Of a stretch of DNA of 58,026 nt, positions 1 through 9,437 are shown piece by piece; the stretch's first letter is position 1, and each line of letters opens with the position of its first letter. The position numbers and the translations under genes were made by a program. The notes under the pieces are model-generated. The model ran no database searches, had not been told where the DNA came from, and saw nothing but the letters and a program-made list of their open reading frames with translations. The stretch comes from Sphingobium wenxiniae (lineage in GTDB: Bacteria; Pseudomonadota; Alphaproteobacteria; Sphingomonadales; Sphingomonadaceae): contig NZ_VLKK01000016.1 in the NCBI RefSeq assembly GCF_007830065.1, forward strand, positions 1 through 58,026. Reading direction: 5' to 3'.

Positions 1-346
1 GCCCAGGACCGCTGCTCTGGCAAGCGCGGAGTTTACCACCTTGCGCCTGCGGCTGCTCAAGGTCGCTGCGCGCGTCGTAGAAAGTGCTAGCCGCATCCGC
101 ATTGCCTTCGCTTCCGCCTGTCCGGATGCCGACCTGTTCCGCGCCCTCGTTCTCCGGCTGAAGCCTGCGCCGACGTAGCCCATGCGGCAGCGCCGCAGAA
201 CTCCGAGCCCAGCCCTTCAACCCGAAAAGCCCATCAATCCGAATGCGGTGAAACAAACGCCAGCGATGCCGGTCGTCCGCGCAATACAGCCAGCCGCAGC
301 AAATGCCCAGAGCGGACCCGAAACCGAGCGTCGTGAATAAGAGAGG
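1..346 (+). mobile_element. IS1380-family insertion sequence, right (3') part, copy 1
   Basis: The segment carries the C-terminus of an IS1380-type transposase followed by about 168 bp of non-coding tail. Bases 78-346 are the exact reverse complement, as read, of 57758-58026, so this is one of two inverted copies of the same element. The shared sequence stops at GAGAGG (346); the next bases are TTAA here and TTAG (read inward) at the other copy. The element's left end lies outside the window. It interrupts the LuxR-type gene that starts mid-domain at 347. Family assignment rests on recognising the transposase C-terminus. Confidence 0.82.
2..178 (+). CDS. IS1380-family transposase, C-terminal fragment
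   Basis: An open frame enters from the window edge and ends at TAG 176-178, giving 58 residues. The tail contains LLKVAARVVESASRIRIAFA followed by SACPDADLFRALV, which I recognise as the conserved C-terminal end of IS1380-family DDE transposases (helical end of the catalytic domain: arginine-rich helix, then ACPxADLFR). The N-terminal and catalytic parts are off the window. The same C-terminus is on the minus strand at 57926-58026. Whether this copy is complete and active cannot be told. Confidence 0.8.
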   Translation, partial: PRTAALASAEFTTLRLRLLKVAARVVESASRIRIAFASACPDADLFRALVLRLKPAPT

Positions 347-1021
347 TTAACGGATCACGGCTTTACCGTGACATGTGCGGCCAGCGATCCTTGTCAGATC
401 AGCTTCGCGCTGCCGGGCGCAGAGGCCAATGACATTGTCATGATCGATGACGGCATTGCCGGCGAAGGGATGGATTTTTGCGAGCAGGTCAAGACGATGT
501 ATCCTGACGCCAGGATAGTCCTGCTGGCCGATCATTTCGACTTCGATACCGTTGTGCAGGCGTTCCGCTGGGGGATCGACGGCTACATGATTAAGGAAAT
601 CTCGACCGAACCCCTCGTCGGCGCGCTGCGGCTGGTCGCATCGGGCGAGAAAGTGCTGCCGTCGGAAATGGCGACGAGCCTCGGGGAGCGTCCCTATCCG
701 ATGGGATGGTCGGTCAATCTGTCCGACGTCAACCTTTCGGATCGTGAGATAGAGGTTCTGCAGCTTCTCATTTCAGGCGCGGCCAACAAGGTCATCGGCC
801 GCCGCCTTGGCATATGCGAGGCCACGGTGAAGGTGCATGTGAAGGCCGCCTTGCGGAAGCTGCGCGTCTCCAACCGGACGCAGGCGGCGATCTGGGCGGT
901 GCAGCGCGGACTGGTGGCCTATGATGACGACAAGGCGCGGCCCGTGTCTCATGACGCGGCGCACGCCATCGCGAACATGCACGCCGCGCAATCCCGGCCG
1001 CGCGCCGCGGCCTTTGCTTGA
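347..1021 (+). pseudogene. LuxR/NarL-type response regulator, 5' end removed by IS
   Basis: The frame is open from the IS boundary (347) to 1021. The encoded protein begins inside a receiver domain: the first codons read LTDHGFTV, which matches LTEPDFII at residue 25 of the intact paralogue at 5121-5807, so about 24 N-terminal residues are missing. It retains the phospho-acceptor region (VMIDD), the receiver lysine (GYMIKE) and a full LuxR helix-turn-helix (LSDREIEVLQLL to VKVHVKAALRKL). A GTG at 368 could start translation of a 217-residue shortened protein, but without the first receiver strand. I therefore call it a truncated gene. Next to it is the flippase gene, 48 bp downstream. Confidence 0.72.
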
Positions 1022-1069
1022 CATGCCGGCTTCGCGCTGACCTAAAAGCGCCATTCGCGGAATTTTCCC

Positions 1070-2470
1070 ATGATGGACGATGAAGCGCAGGCGCAATCTG
1101 TCACCCCTGCTGAAAGTCGGAAGCGGGGCCGGCTTCAGCTATGGGGCGATGCCGCGCTCAGGCGGCGCTTCATCAATATCGGCCACCTGCTTTCCGGAAA
1201 CGGAATCAACGGCCTGATCGCCCTTGTCGGCGTCGCCATGACGGCGCGCTCGCTGGGACCGGTCGAATATGGTATCCTTGCCCTTGTCATCAGCTACATC
1301 CGCGTCTTCGACCGGCTGATGCGTTTCGAAAGCTGGCAACCGCTCATCAAATATGCCGCGCAGGTCGCGCAGGACGGTGGGGATCAGGCGGAGCAGCTGC
1401 GCGCGCTGTTCGCGTTCGGCCTATGGCTGGATGTCGGGGCCTGTCTTGCCGCCGCGCTGCTGGCCAGTCTGGTCGCGGTCCTTTTCGCGCCGCTGCTGGG
1501 GATGAATCATACCCATATCCTGCTGGTGTGCATCAACGCCGTGACATTGCTGTTCAACATCAGCGGCACGCCGACCGCCGTGCTGCGGCTGGCGGGGCGG
1601 TTCCGCACCATCGCCTATGTGCAGGTGACGGGCAGCATCGTCCGCGTCGCTCTGTGCGCTGCCGGATTGTGGTTTCACGGCGGCTTGATCTTCTTCATCT
1701 GCGCCTGGACGATCAGCCAGATCGTCAGCTCCCTGCTGTTCCTCTTCGTCAGCCTGGTCGAACTGAGGCGTCAGGGCATTGTTTCGCTCCATCGCGTGCC
1801 GGTCCGCGGCATCACGCGGCGTTTCCCCGGCATCATGGGCTTCGCCTGGTCGTCCAGCCTGTCGACCAGCATCCGCACCAGTTCCATGTCGCTGGACGTG
1901 CTGATCGTCGGCGCGCTTGCGGACCATCGCTCGGCGGGTCTCTACTTCGTCGCGAAACAGGTGGCGAAGGTGGTGCAGCAGGTCTGCGCGCAGGTGCAGG
2001 CGGTGCTCTATCCCGACGTCGCGCGGCTCTGGGCGCAAGGGGCGCTGGCCCGGTTTCGCGGCGCGGTCGTACAGGTGCAGGTCATCCTCGACATCTTCGC
2101 CATCGCCGCCATCGCGGTGCTGGCGATCGGCGGACGGTGGCTGATCGGGCTGGCCATGGGTCATGCCTTCGCCGACACCTATCCCCTGCTGCTGGTGCAG
2201 ATGGTGGCGCTGGCCTTCACCATGCACGCCGCGCCCCTACGCTCGGCGCTGCTGGCGATGGGCGAGCAGCGGGCGGTGCTTCACATCGTCCTATGGGCGA
2301 CTCTCGCCTTTCACATCGTCGCGCTGACGTTCGTGCCGATGATCGGGGCGATGGGCGCGAATGTGGCGCATGTCGTGCTGGCGGTCGGCAGCGCGATCGC
2401 GATGGAGCGGACCTTGCACCGCCGCTTTTCCCACGCGCGGGCGGAGGAACGCCCCGCCGCGCCGGCCTGA
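1070..2470 (+). CDS. Polysaccharide flippase (Wzx/MOP-type membrane protein)
   Basis: A 466-residue integral membrane protein with about 12 hydrophobic segments and the N-terminal signature of oligosaccharide flippases (GNGINGLIALVGVAMTARSL, then GPVEYGILALVISY). Members move lipid-linked repeat units across the inner membrane for exopolysaccharide or O-antigen assembly. The start is ATGATG at 1070. It converges with the chain-length/tyrosine-kinase gene at 2486-4750 (15 bp apart), which supports a surface-polysaccharide role. No glycosyltransferases for repeat-unit assembly are adjacent, so it may be part of a dispersed or truncated EPS locus. The exact polymer is unknown. Confidence 0.82.
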   Translation: MMDDEAQAQSVTPAESRKRGRLQLWGDAALRRRFINIGHLLSGNGINGLIALVGVAMTARSLGPVEYGILALVISYIRVFDRLMRFESWQPLIKYAAQVAQDGGDQAEQLRALFAFGLWLDVGACLAAALLASLVAVLFAPLLGMNHTHILLVCINAVTLLFNISGTPTAVLRLAGRFRTIAYVQVTGSIVRVALCAAGLWFHGGLIFFICAWTISQIVSSLLFLFVSLVELRRQGIVSLHRVPVRGITRRFPGIMGFAWSSSLSTSIRTSSMSLDVLIVGALADHRSAGLYFVAKQVAKVVQQVCAQVQAVLYPDVARLWAQGALARFRGAVVQVQVILDIFAIAAIAVLAIGGRWLIGLAMGHAFADTYPLLLVQMVALAFTMHAAPLRSALLAMGEQRAVLHIVLWATLAFHIVALTFVPMIGAMGANVAHVVLAVGSAIAMERTLHRRFSHARAEERPAAPA

Positions 2471-2485
2471 CGAAAAGGCTGCGGG

Positions 2486-4750
2486 TCAGGCGGCGCGGGG
2501 CCGGCGGATCATGTCCCTCAGCTTGCCGAGAAAGCCCTTCTGGATCAGCTCGTCATCCCGCTCATAATAAGCGCCGGCGCGGTTGAAATATTGCACCAGA
2601 TCGCCATAGCGGCCGCGCGCATGGCGGGGATAGTCGACCGCGTTCAGGACGACGCCGTCCACCGGCGACCGCAAGGCGACCAGACTGTCCGCCGCCTCCT
2701 CCACGGTGGTATGGCCCCAGCGCACCACGAGCAGCGTCACATCCGCGAAACAGGCCATGTTGGATGCGTCCCGCACCGCCAGAACCGGGGGCGCGTCGAT
2801 CACGATCAGGTCCATGCGCGCGCGCAGATCCTCGAACAGGGAGGCAAGCTGGGTCGAGGAGATCACCATGCTGGGATCGCGCGTCTGTCCATGGGGAGCG
2901 AAGACCGTGAGCGCATTCTGCGTTGAGACGGACGCCTGCGTGAGCAGCCCGCGCACGCGCGATTCGCCTTGCAGATAGCCGATGAGGTCGATGGTCCCGT
3001 CCCGATCCGCCGCCCCGCCCTCGTCATTGGCGGCCGCCGCGCGCTGCCACAGGTCCAGCTCCACGACCGCCGCCCTGCTGCCCGCCGCGATGGCGGCCGC
3101 ACCCAGGCTGTAGGCGATCGATGTCTTCCCGTCCCCCGGCAGCGGAGAGGTGACGAGAACCACCTGCCCGCCGCCGCCGCGCCGCTGCCGCATCACTTCG
3201 GCCAGCAGCATCCGGGCGGATTCCACGAACAGGGAGCTTGGCCGGTCGGCGATGAGCCTTGCCGCCGTTTCCTTCTCCACGCCTGAGCGCAGCATCGGGA
3301 CCATGGCGTAGCTGTCGAGGCCGAACAGCCGCCAGATCTGTTCCGCGCTGCGCAGCTTCCGGTCGGTCAGCTCCAGCACGAAGGCGCAGCCGAACGCCAG
3401 GACGGTGGACCCCAGGAGGGCCGCCATCAATGTCTTGCGCGGGGTCGGGCTGATCGGATTTTGCGGGATCGGCGCGGTCGATTGCAAGACCAGGCCGGTG
3501 CCGGACACCAGCGCCGCCCCCAATTGCTTAAGCCGCCCGGACAGGCCCACATACAGCCCGCGCTGCGTTTCCGCCGCCCGTTCCAGTTCAGCGAGCTTCA
3601 CCCCGGCCTCGTTGTTGCGATAGGCTTTGCTGGTGAGCGCCGCCAGATTGCTTTGAAGCACGGCTTCGCGCGCGGCGGCGCCCTGCGCGTCGCTGCGAGC
3701 CAGCGTGCTTTCATGCGACGCCTGCACCGCCGCGTCGGCGGCCGCCCGCTGCCGGACCCGCGCCTGTTCGGCTTCCATGATGCGCTTCACTTCGTCGATC
3801 TGGGCCAGCACATTGGCGAGCGCGGGATGACCGCTTCCGTAGAAGCCCGACAATTCCGCCTTGCGCTGCATCAGGTCGGCATAGCGCTGCTGCTGCGCGG
3901 ACAGCAGCGGAGAGGTGGCGCTTTCCGGCCCCGGCCGTATCGCGGCGGCGGCGCTGACGCCAGCGGCCTTGGCGGCGGCGGCGGCCCGCGCACTGGCGGC
4001 GGATACGGCTTCGGCCGTCAGTGCATTAATACCGCCCGCGTCGCTCGTCCCGTCGGACCCCGCCAGCATCCGATGTTCGTTGCGATAGTCGGCGACGGCC
4101 TGCTCCGCCTGGCGCAGTTCTTCGCCGGCCCGCTTCGTCCGCTTGGCGAGCGCCGCGACGATGCCCTCCTGCCGTTGCAGGCGGTCCACCATGCTGTTCA
4201 TCTGGCGGACATGCACATAACGATTGGCGATCATGGCGGCGAATTTGGGATGGGGGGACCGGACGGTCACGGTGATGAGCTGGGTATGCGCGATCCGCTG
4301 GATCGTCACCATGGATTGAAGCTGTTCGGCCGCCTTGTCTATCCGCCCCTGGGATGCCCGGGCGGTGCGGCCCTTGCTCATCTTCCGGCCGGAAAAGGCG
4401 GGATTGTCGAGCAGTTCCAGATCGCGCACCATCGCGGCAGCCAGATCGTGCGACGCCAGGGCGCGGATTTCCGTTTCGATCTGCATTTCGCTTTCCGCGC
4501 TCTGTTGGACCCGGTCGCTCCCGTCGGCTGCGATCGGCACGTCCATCCGCAATGTCGCCTTCGCCTCATATACGGGCGTCTGGGTGAAGACGATGAGCGC
4601 CGTCATCCCGACCACGACCGCGATAATGCCCAATATCAGCGCGTGGCGTCTCCGAAAGACGTTGGCGATCTGTTCCAGCCCCATCAACGGACCGCCATTG
4701 GGTATCCGCGCGCCCGCATTGATGTCGGGGGAAGGCAGGGCAAGCGTCAT
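2486..4750 (-). CDS. Fused Wzz chain-length determinant/BY-kinase (exopolysaccharide export)
   Basis: A 754-residue inner-membrane protein. A Wzz domain with TM1 near residues 36-56 is followed by long coiled-coil stretches (about 185-225 and 290-410), TM2 near 440-462 and a cytoplasmic kinase domain. Kinase motifs: Walker A PGDGKTS (538-544), Walker A' VVELDLW (562-568) and Walker B LIVIDAPP (648-655). A C-terminal tyrosine cluster (Tyr 707, 715, 721, 728, 729) is the expected autophosphorylation site. Proteins of this GumC/Wzc/ExoP type control polymer length and export. I chose ATG 4750 (AGAG six bases upstream); GTG 4768 would add six residues. The Ala-rich stretch at 245-275 is low complexity. 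LuxR-type genes lie on both sides. Confidence 0.88.
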   Translation of the reverse strand: MTLALPSPDINAGARIPNGGPLMGLEQIANVFRRRHALILGIIAVVVGMTALIVFTQTPVYEAKATLRMDVPIAADGSDRVQQSAESEMQIETEIRALASHDLAAAMVRDLELLDNPAFSGRKMSKGRTARASQGRIDKAAEQLQSMVTIQRIAHTQLITVTVRSPHPKFAAMIANRYVHVRQMNSMVDRLQRQEGIVAALAKRTKRAGEELRQAEQAVADYRNEHRMLAGSDGTSDAGGINALTAEAVSAASARAAAAAKAAGVSAAAAIRPGPESATSPLLSAQQQRYADLMQRKAELSGFYGSGHPALANVLAQIDEVKRIMEAEQARVRQRAAADAAVQASHESTLARSDAQGAAAREAVLQSNLAALTSKAYRNNEAGVKLAELERAAETQRGLYVGLSGRLKQLGAALVSGTGLVLQSTAPIPQNPISPTPRKTLMAALLGSTVLAFGCAFVLELTDRKLRSAEQIWRLFGLDSYAMVPMLRSGVEKETAARLIADRPSSLFVESARMLLAEVMRQRRGGGGQVVLVTSPLPGDGKTSIAYSLGAAAIAAGSRAAVVELDLWQRAAAANDEGGAADRDGTIDLIGYLQGESRVRGLLTQASVSTQNALTVFAPHGQTRDPSMVISSTQLASLFEDLRARMDLIVIDAPPVLAVRDASNMACFADVTLLVVRWGHTTVEEAADSLVALRSPVDGVVLNAVDYPRHARGRYGDLVQYFNRAGAYYERDDELIQKGFLGKLRDMIRRPRAA

Positions 4751-5120
4751 GTCTGCTCTTGAACTCACGATAATCTACCCCTGATCTGGCGGATGGGTGG
4801 CGCAATGGTTGCGGGGCGCATTGTGGGCCGGGACAGGACCGGCTTCAAAAGCAATTGGGGCCGACGCTCCGGCGCATAGGAGCTACATCCTTGGCATTAT
4901 CCCGCGCGCGCAAAGGGGCCTTGCGCGCCGCGCGGTCGAGGGCGGCGGGAAAATCCCGCGCTTCCCGTTCCGCGAAGCCCCTGTCATTCGGTGTAATGCC
5001 GAAGTCTTCTCACGACTGAGGGGCCGGGTCGGTTACCCTATCTATCCACCAACCATAGCGGCCTTGATACACTCAGATGCCAACACATCCGCCCAATGCT
5101 GTCTCCGCACCAGGGCCGTC
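4751..5120. other. Intergenic region between divergent BY-kinase and LuxR genes
   Basis: About 370 bp without a convincing gene; it must hold the promoters of both divergent genes. It contains a short hairpin (GCGGGA-AAA-TCCCGC, 4945-4959). An upstream in-frame ATG at 4797 could extend the LuxR protein by 108 residues, but that extension has no recognisable domain. Confidence 0.5.
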
Positions 5121-5807
5121 ATGAGCGGCCCACTCCACATTTCGATATGGGGGCGCAACGAAATCGACAGTTTCGGTTTGCGCCATATCCTCACCGAGCC
5201 GGATTTCATCATCGACCGCGTCTTGTCGGGAGAGGCCGAGGCGCGCTTTTCGGAGTGGGAAGACGGACCCGACCGGCTGATCCTTATCGACAGCCCCTCG
5301 GTGCCGCCCATCCTGCCGCGCTACAGTGCGCTGCGCGCCGCCTTGCCCAATGCGCGCGTCGTGCTGCTGTGCGACGCCTGCGACATGGATACGGCGAAAC
5401 AGGCCTTTTCCATGGGCATCGACGGCCTGCTCTCCACGCACATGGCGGCGGAGCCGTTATTATGCGCGGTCCGCCTCGTCGCGACGGGAATGAAGGTCAT
5501 GCCGTCCGAAATCATCCAGCATCTTGTCGCCGATGCGCCCCCATCGATCCTTCGGGACAAAAACCCTCGCGATGCCCGGCCCGAATTGTCCGAACGGGAA
5601 ATCCAGATCCTGCATTGCCTCGCGGCAGGGGAAGCCAACAAGGATATTGCAAGCCGGCTGGCCGTGGCGGAGGCGACGGTGAAGGCCCATGTCAAGGCGA
5701 TCCTGCGCAAGCTTCAGGTCGACAACCGCACGCAGGCCGCGATCTGGGCGATAAATCAGGGCAAGATCGCCGAAAACGACGAATCCGCGACGACCGCCGA
5801 ATATTAA
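5121..5807 (+). CDS. LuxR/NarL-family regulator with a degenerate receiver domain
   Basis: A 228-residue protein: receiver-like domain (about 1-125) and LuxR helix-turn-helix (about 155-215; LSEREIQILHCLAAG, VKAHVKAILRKL). The putative phospho-acceptor is Asp57 (LILIDSPS). The acidic pair expected near residue 8 is absent, and the conserved receiver Lys is replaced (GLLSTHMAAEP), so phosphorylation-independent control is possible. It is paralogous to the truncated regulator at 347-1021, which does keep the Lys. I chose ATG 5121 because similarity to receivers begins at once. It is divergent from the BY-kinase gene, so control of exopolysaccharide synthesis is a reasonable inference. Confidence 0.82.
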   Translation: MSGPLHISIWGRNEIDSFGLRHILTEPDFIIDRVLSGEAEARFSEWEDGPDRLILIDSPSVPPILPRYSALRAALPNARVVLLCDACDMDTAKQAFSMGIDGLLSTHMAAEPLLCAVRLVATGMKVMPSEIIQHLVADAPPSILRDKNPRDARPELSEREIQILHCLAAGEANKDIASRLAVAEATVKAHVKAILRKLQVDNRTQAAIWAINQGKIAENDESATTAEY

Positions 5808-5868
5808 GGGATTGGGTAGCTTGCAAACCCGCGCTGGATGGTGGTGGAGGACGGTTTGCTGCCATCCT

Positions 5869-5923
5869 TTCGTCATGCCGGCGAAAGCGGGCATCTCTCT
5901 CCTAGAGGTACAGGGATGACGAA
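5869..5923. repeat. REP-like palindromic element
   Basis: Perfect 8-bp outer arms TTCGTCAT (5869-5876) and ATGACGAA (5916-5923) enclose CCGGCGAAAGCGGGCAT. Elements of the form GTCAT..CCGGCGAAAGC..GGGATGAC are common dispersed intergenic repeats in sphingomonads and relatives. It sits between the convergent stops of the LuxR gene and the debranching-enzyme gene. Confidence 0.55.
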
Positions 5924-5967
5924 TTTGGGGGAAATGTCCGCTCCGTCCGGGGCGTTTGCAGCCCAAA

Positions 5968-8184
5968 TCACGTCAGGATAAGCACACGCGCCTGGGAATC
6001 GTGGGCGGATTTGACGACGACATTGCCCGCCAGATTGGCCAGTTCTATGTCGATTTTCGCTTCACCGATCGGAAGGCCGCGAAGGGTGAGGGTGTCGAGA
6101 AAGCCGGGCAGGGTCGGCTCGATCAACTGGACCTGCCGCGCGTCGGTATCGAAATTCAGCCCCAGGCTTGCCTGGATCAGAAAGAGCGGGGCCGCTGCCG
6201 CCCATGCCTGCGGGCTGCATGCGACGGGATAGAAGGTCGGCCCTTGCGCTCGCCTCCGGGGAAAGCCGCAGAACAATTCCGGCAGTCGCATCTGGTCGAC
6301 ATAGGTGGCCGCGGCGAAAAGCCCCTCGAAAATCCGCGCCGCCTCCTTCCGGTAGCCGTAGCGCGAAAAGCCTGCGGCGATCAGCGAATTGTCGTGCGGC
6401 CAGATCGAGCCATTATGATAGCTCATCGGATTGTAACGGGCTTCGGTCGATGCGACGGTGCGAATGCCCCATCCGGAAAAGGACGCCGGGGCCATGAGCG
6501 AGCGCACGACGGCCGCCGCGCGGTCCTCGCGCGCCAGCCCGGCGAAAAGGACATGGCCGGCGTTGGAAGACCGGACGCGGCACGGTCGCTTGTGCCCGTC
6601 GAGCGCCAGCACATAAGTTCCCAGCTCCTCGTCGAAGAAGGCCGCGTCGAACGTCTCACGCAACTGGCTGGCGCGCTCCCGATAATGTCTTGCCCGGTCT
6701 TCTTCTCCCAATCGGTCATAGATCGTGGCGGCGGCGTTCCATGCGCCGAAAACATAAGCCTGCACTTCGGCCAGCGCGATGGGGCCGCGCGCGATCGTGC
6801 CATCCGCGTGGAAGACGGAATCGTGGCTGTCCTTCCATCCCTGGTTGACCAGCCCTGCGTCCGTCAGGCGGCCATATTCGACGAACCCGTCGCCGTCCCG
6901 GTCGCCATAGACGTCGATCCAGTTCAGCGCCGCCTCGACATGATCCCTGATCCCCGCGAGAAAGGGGATGTCGTCCGTCCGCTCGACATAGGCGCCCGCC
7001 AGCATCACGAACAGCGGCGTTGAATCGATGCTTCCATAATAATGGCGGAAGGGCACCTCGCCCAATTCCGCCATTTCGCCATGGCGCACCTCATGCAGGA
7101 TCTTGCCCGGTTCGGCATCGGCCGCCGGATCGAAATCCGTTGCCTGATGCGCCGCCAGATAGCCCAGCACGCCCCGGCTGATGGCCGGGTCGAGCCACAG
7201 AGTCTGCATCGCGGTGATGATCGCGTCCCGGCCGAAAATCGTGCTGAACCACGGAATCCCGGCATAGGGATAAGGCCCGTATTCCGTCTCCGTCGAAAGC
7301 ATGGCTATGTCGGCGACGGCGCGGCGGGTCACCTGGTTGAAGAGCTGGTTGGACGATTCGATGGTCGCGCCGCGCGCCAGCGCCAGCCGCGATCCCTGCA
7401 TCGCCTCGCGAAGGGATTTCAGGAACCGCTTGGGAAGATCGTCGCCCGGCGGTTCGGCCATGCAGCCGATCCGCATGAAGATCGTGCAGCGCTCGCCGGG
7501 GGATATGGCGATTTCGAACCGCGCCTGGGTCGCCGTCAGTTCCTGGGGCATCGGGTGGAATTCGATCTGGGTCATGCGGTCCCTGTTGTCCAGGCCCCTG
7601 TACCGCAGCGTCACGGCGTCGGGCAGAACTTCGGGCGGCATCATCGTTCCGCGCCGCGGGCGGGTTGATCCCCGGATTTCGAACAGATCCCGGAAATCGG
7701 CGTCAAAGCCGATCCCGATGCTCATCCGCCGCGCCTGCTTGTCGAAATTGCGCACGGTTATGCGTTCATAGACAGCGCTGTTCCACAAAAAGCGCGTCCG
7801 GCGAAGGTGGATGATGTCATGTTCCACCTCGACGCGGCCGTCCGCCCCTATGAAGTCCGGATTGGCGAGATCGCAGGTCAACATCGTATTGTCGTCCCGC
7901 AGGCCCGAACTCAAAAGAATGGGACGCTGCCCGTCCACTGTCAGGAACAGGTGGGAAAGGTGCCGAGTGTCCCGATAATACAGCCCTTCAGGACTGCCCG
8001 GGCCGGAAATGGCGTCTCCGCTGTGATCGAAAACGGCGAAGCTGTCGCCATGTTTCAGCGTACGGGGCCGGCGTTCGTGCAGCGAAGCGGTTGCGGGAAT
8101 GAAAAACTGTGTGTTCATCTGCGAAAGGGACCGCTCCAGTCCCGCCTTCGCCATGTCGGATTGTGACTGGGTGGTTGATGCCAT
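5968..8184 (-). CDS. Glycogen-debranching-type amylo-alpha-1,6-glucosidase
   Basis: A 738-residue protein with an N-terminal beta-rich domain (GDE_N type; DTRHLSHLFLTVDG and HGDSFAVFDHSG) and a C-terminal (alpha/alpha)6 glucosidase domain containing PWFSTIFGRDAIITAMQTLW, WKDSHDSVFHADG and SYHNGSIWPHDNSLIAAG. This family hydrolyses alpha-1,6-linked glucose in glycogen-like polymers in the cytoplasm. ATG 8184 has AGGGA about seven bases upstream. It lies nine bases after the stop of the GT4 gene on the same strand, so the two form one operon. The substrate is inferred from the family. Confidence 0.86.
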   Translation of the reverse strand: MASTTQSQSDMAKAGLERSLSQMNTQFFIPATASLHERRPRTLKHGDSFAVFDHSGDAISGPGSPEGLYYRDTRHLSHLFLTVDGQRPILLSSGLRDDNTMLTCDLANPDFIGADGRVEVEHDIIHLRRTRFLWNSAVYERITVRNFDKQARRMSIGIGFDADFRDLFEIRGSTRPRRGTMMPPEVLPDAVTLRYRGLDNRDRMTQIEFHPMPQELTATQARFEIAISPGERCTIFMRIGCMAEPPGDDLPKRFLKSLREAMQGSRLALARGATIESSNQLFNQVTRRAVADIAMLSTETEYGPYPYAGIPWFSTIFGRDAIITAMQTLWLDPAISRGVLGYLAAHQATDFDPAADAEPGKILHEVRHGEMAELGEVPFRHYYGSIDSTPLFVMLAGAYVERTDDIPFLAGIRDHVEAALNWIDVYGDRDGDGFVEYGRLTDAGLVNQGWKDSHDSVFHADGTIARGPIALAEVQAYVFGAWNAAATIYDRLGEEDRARHYRERASQLRETFDAAFFDEELGTYVLALDGHKRPCRVRSSNAGHVLFAGLAREDRAAAVVRSLMAPASFSGWGIRTVASTEARYNPMSYHNGSIWPHDNSLIAAGFSRYGYRKEAARIFEGLFAAATYVDQMRLPELFCGFPRRRAQGPTFYPVACSPQAWAAAAPLFLIQASLGLNFDTDARQVQLIEPTLPGFLDTLTLRGLPIGEAKIDIELANLAGNVVVKSAHDSQARVLILT

Positions 8185-8193
8185 GGCTGTCCC

Positions 8194-9294
8194 TTATGCA
8201 ACGATTTGCAGGTCAGCATCTGCTCCACGCTGACGGCGCAGGCGCGCCGCTTCCATTCGCGCCCCCGGCAACCCACGATAGAGCGAGATATAGTCGCGTG
8301 CCATGCGTTCCGCAGTGAAACGTGCATCAAATGCGGCACGAACCCGCCGGCGGTCGATGTCCTTCAATCTTGCTATGGCCGCGACCGCCTCATCCTCGCT
8401 CTCGACGATGAAGCCCGACACGCCCTCGTCGATAATTTCGGGAACCGATCCGCAGCGGAAAGCGATGACCGGCGTGGCGCAGGCCATCGCCTCGATCATC
8501 ACCAGGCCGAACGGCTCGGGCCAGTCTATCGGGAACAGAAGAGCGCTGGCCTGACCCAGGAATTCCGCTTTCTGCCGTTCGTTGATCTCGCCGATGAAAC
8601 TGACATTGGGATAACGATCGAGGAGAGGGGCGATTTCCGTCTCCCAGTAAAGCCGGTCGACCGTATCGATCTTGGCCGCGATACGCAACGGCAGGCCCGA
8701 TCGGGCGGCGATGCGGATGGCCCGGTCGGGGCGCTTTTCAGGGGAAATGCGGCCCAGGAACGCCAGATAGCCCGCGCCCGCGCCCGCGCCCAGACGCGGC
8801 GGCAGCAGGTCCGCGGGCAGGCCATGATGGATGGTGCGCGCCCAGTTGACCGGCGGCATCGGCGCTCTTTGATGATCGGAGATTGAAACCAGCGGGTGAT
8901 GCGGGAAGGCTCGATAGAAAACGGGAAGATCCGGCAGGTCCAGCCGTCCGTGCAGCGTCGTGACGGTTCTGTCCAGGCAATCGCGCACCATGGGCATGTG
9001 CAGGATGTCGATATGGAAATGCAGCGCGTCGAATTCATCGGCGCGCCGCATGACCGATTCCAGCAGCATCATGTGATAGGGGATCGGGTCGATGATCTTG
9101 GGGTTAAGCCGCAATGCCATTTCGGTGACGGGAACAAGCTCCGCGCTGGTCTGCGAATCCCCGCTGGCGAACAGGGTGACGTCATGGCCCTGCCGCACCA
9201 GTTCCTCGGTAAGGTAGGACACGATTCTTTCCGTTCCCCCATAGAGCTTGGGAGGGACGCTTTCAGCCAATGGCGCAATCTGGGCAATCTTCAT
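8194..9294 (-). CDS. Glycosyltransferase family 4
   Basis: A 366-residue GT-B-fold retaining glycosyltransferase. The N-terminus KIAQIAPLAESVPPKLYGGT is typical of this GT4 subgroup. The donor-binding half shows LGRISPEKRPDRAIRIA and the E-x7-E element (EPFGLVMIEAMA) near residues 265-285. I chose ATG 9294, with AGGA eight bases upstream; the upstream in-frame extension of 24 residues is not family-like. It is the first gene of a two-gene operon with the debranching enzyme, suggesting glycogen or trehalose-type storage or stress metabolism. It is divergent from ald, and the shared 318-bp intergenic region holds an FNR-like box. Confidence 0.86.
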   Translation of the reverse strand: MKIAQIAPLAESVPPKLYGGTERIVSYLTEELVRQGHDVTLFASGDSQTSAELVPVTEMALRLNPKIIDPIPYHMMLLESVMRRADEFDALHFHIDILHMPMVRDCLDRTVTTLHGRLDLPDLPVFYRAFPHHPLVSISDHQRAPMPPVNWARTIHHGLPADLLPPRLGAGAGAGYLAFLGRISPEKRPDRAIRIAARSGLPLRIAAKIDTVDRLYWETEIAPLLDRYPNVSFIGEINERQKAEFLGQASALLFPIDWPEPFGLVMIEAMACATPVIAFRCGSVPEIIDEGVSGFIVESEDEAVAAIARLKDIDRRRVRAAFDARFTAERMARDYISLYRGLPGARMEAARLRRQRGADADLQIVA

Positions 9295-9437
9295 CCAGAA
9301 ATCCTCATATGGAAATTCCTGGCCCGTTTCGCCCACTGCAAAAGCATGTCCGGGGCGTCCGTCCACTTTATTTGCCGCAGTGCGAAATGAGTCCTGTCTA
9401 GAACGACAGGAGGCGGGAGACGTTCCCTGGATTCATA

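Noticed and set aside
1141..2586. 481-codon alternative plus-strand frame over the flippase gene
   Set aside because: Arg/Ala-rich frame-shifted shadow; the flippase frame has membrane segments and family motifs.
3461..4762. 433-codon plus-strand frame opposite the BY-kinase gene
   Set aside because: Shadow of the Wzz/kinase gene in the antisense frame; no domain, and the opposite strand has full motif support.
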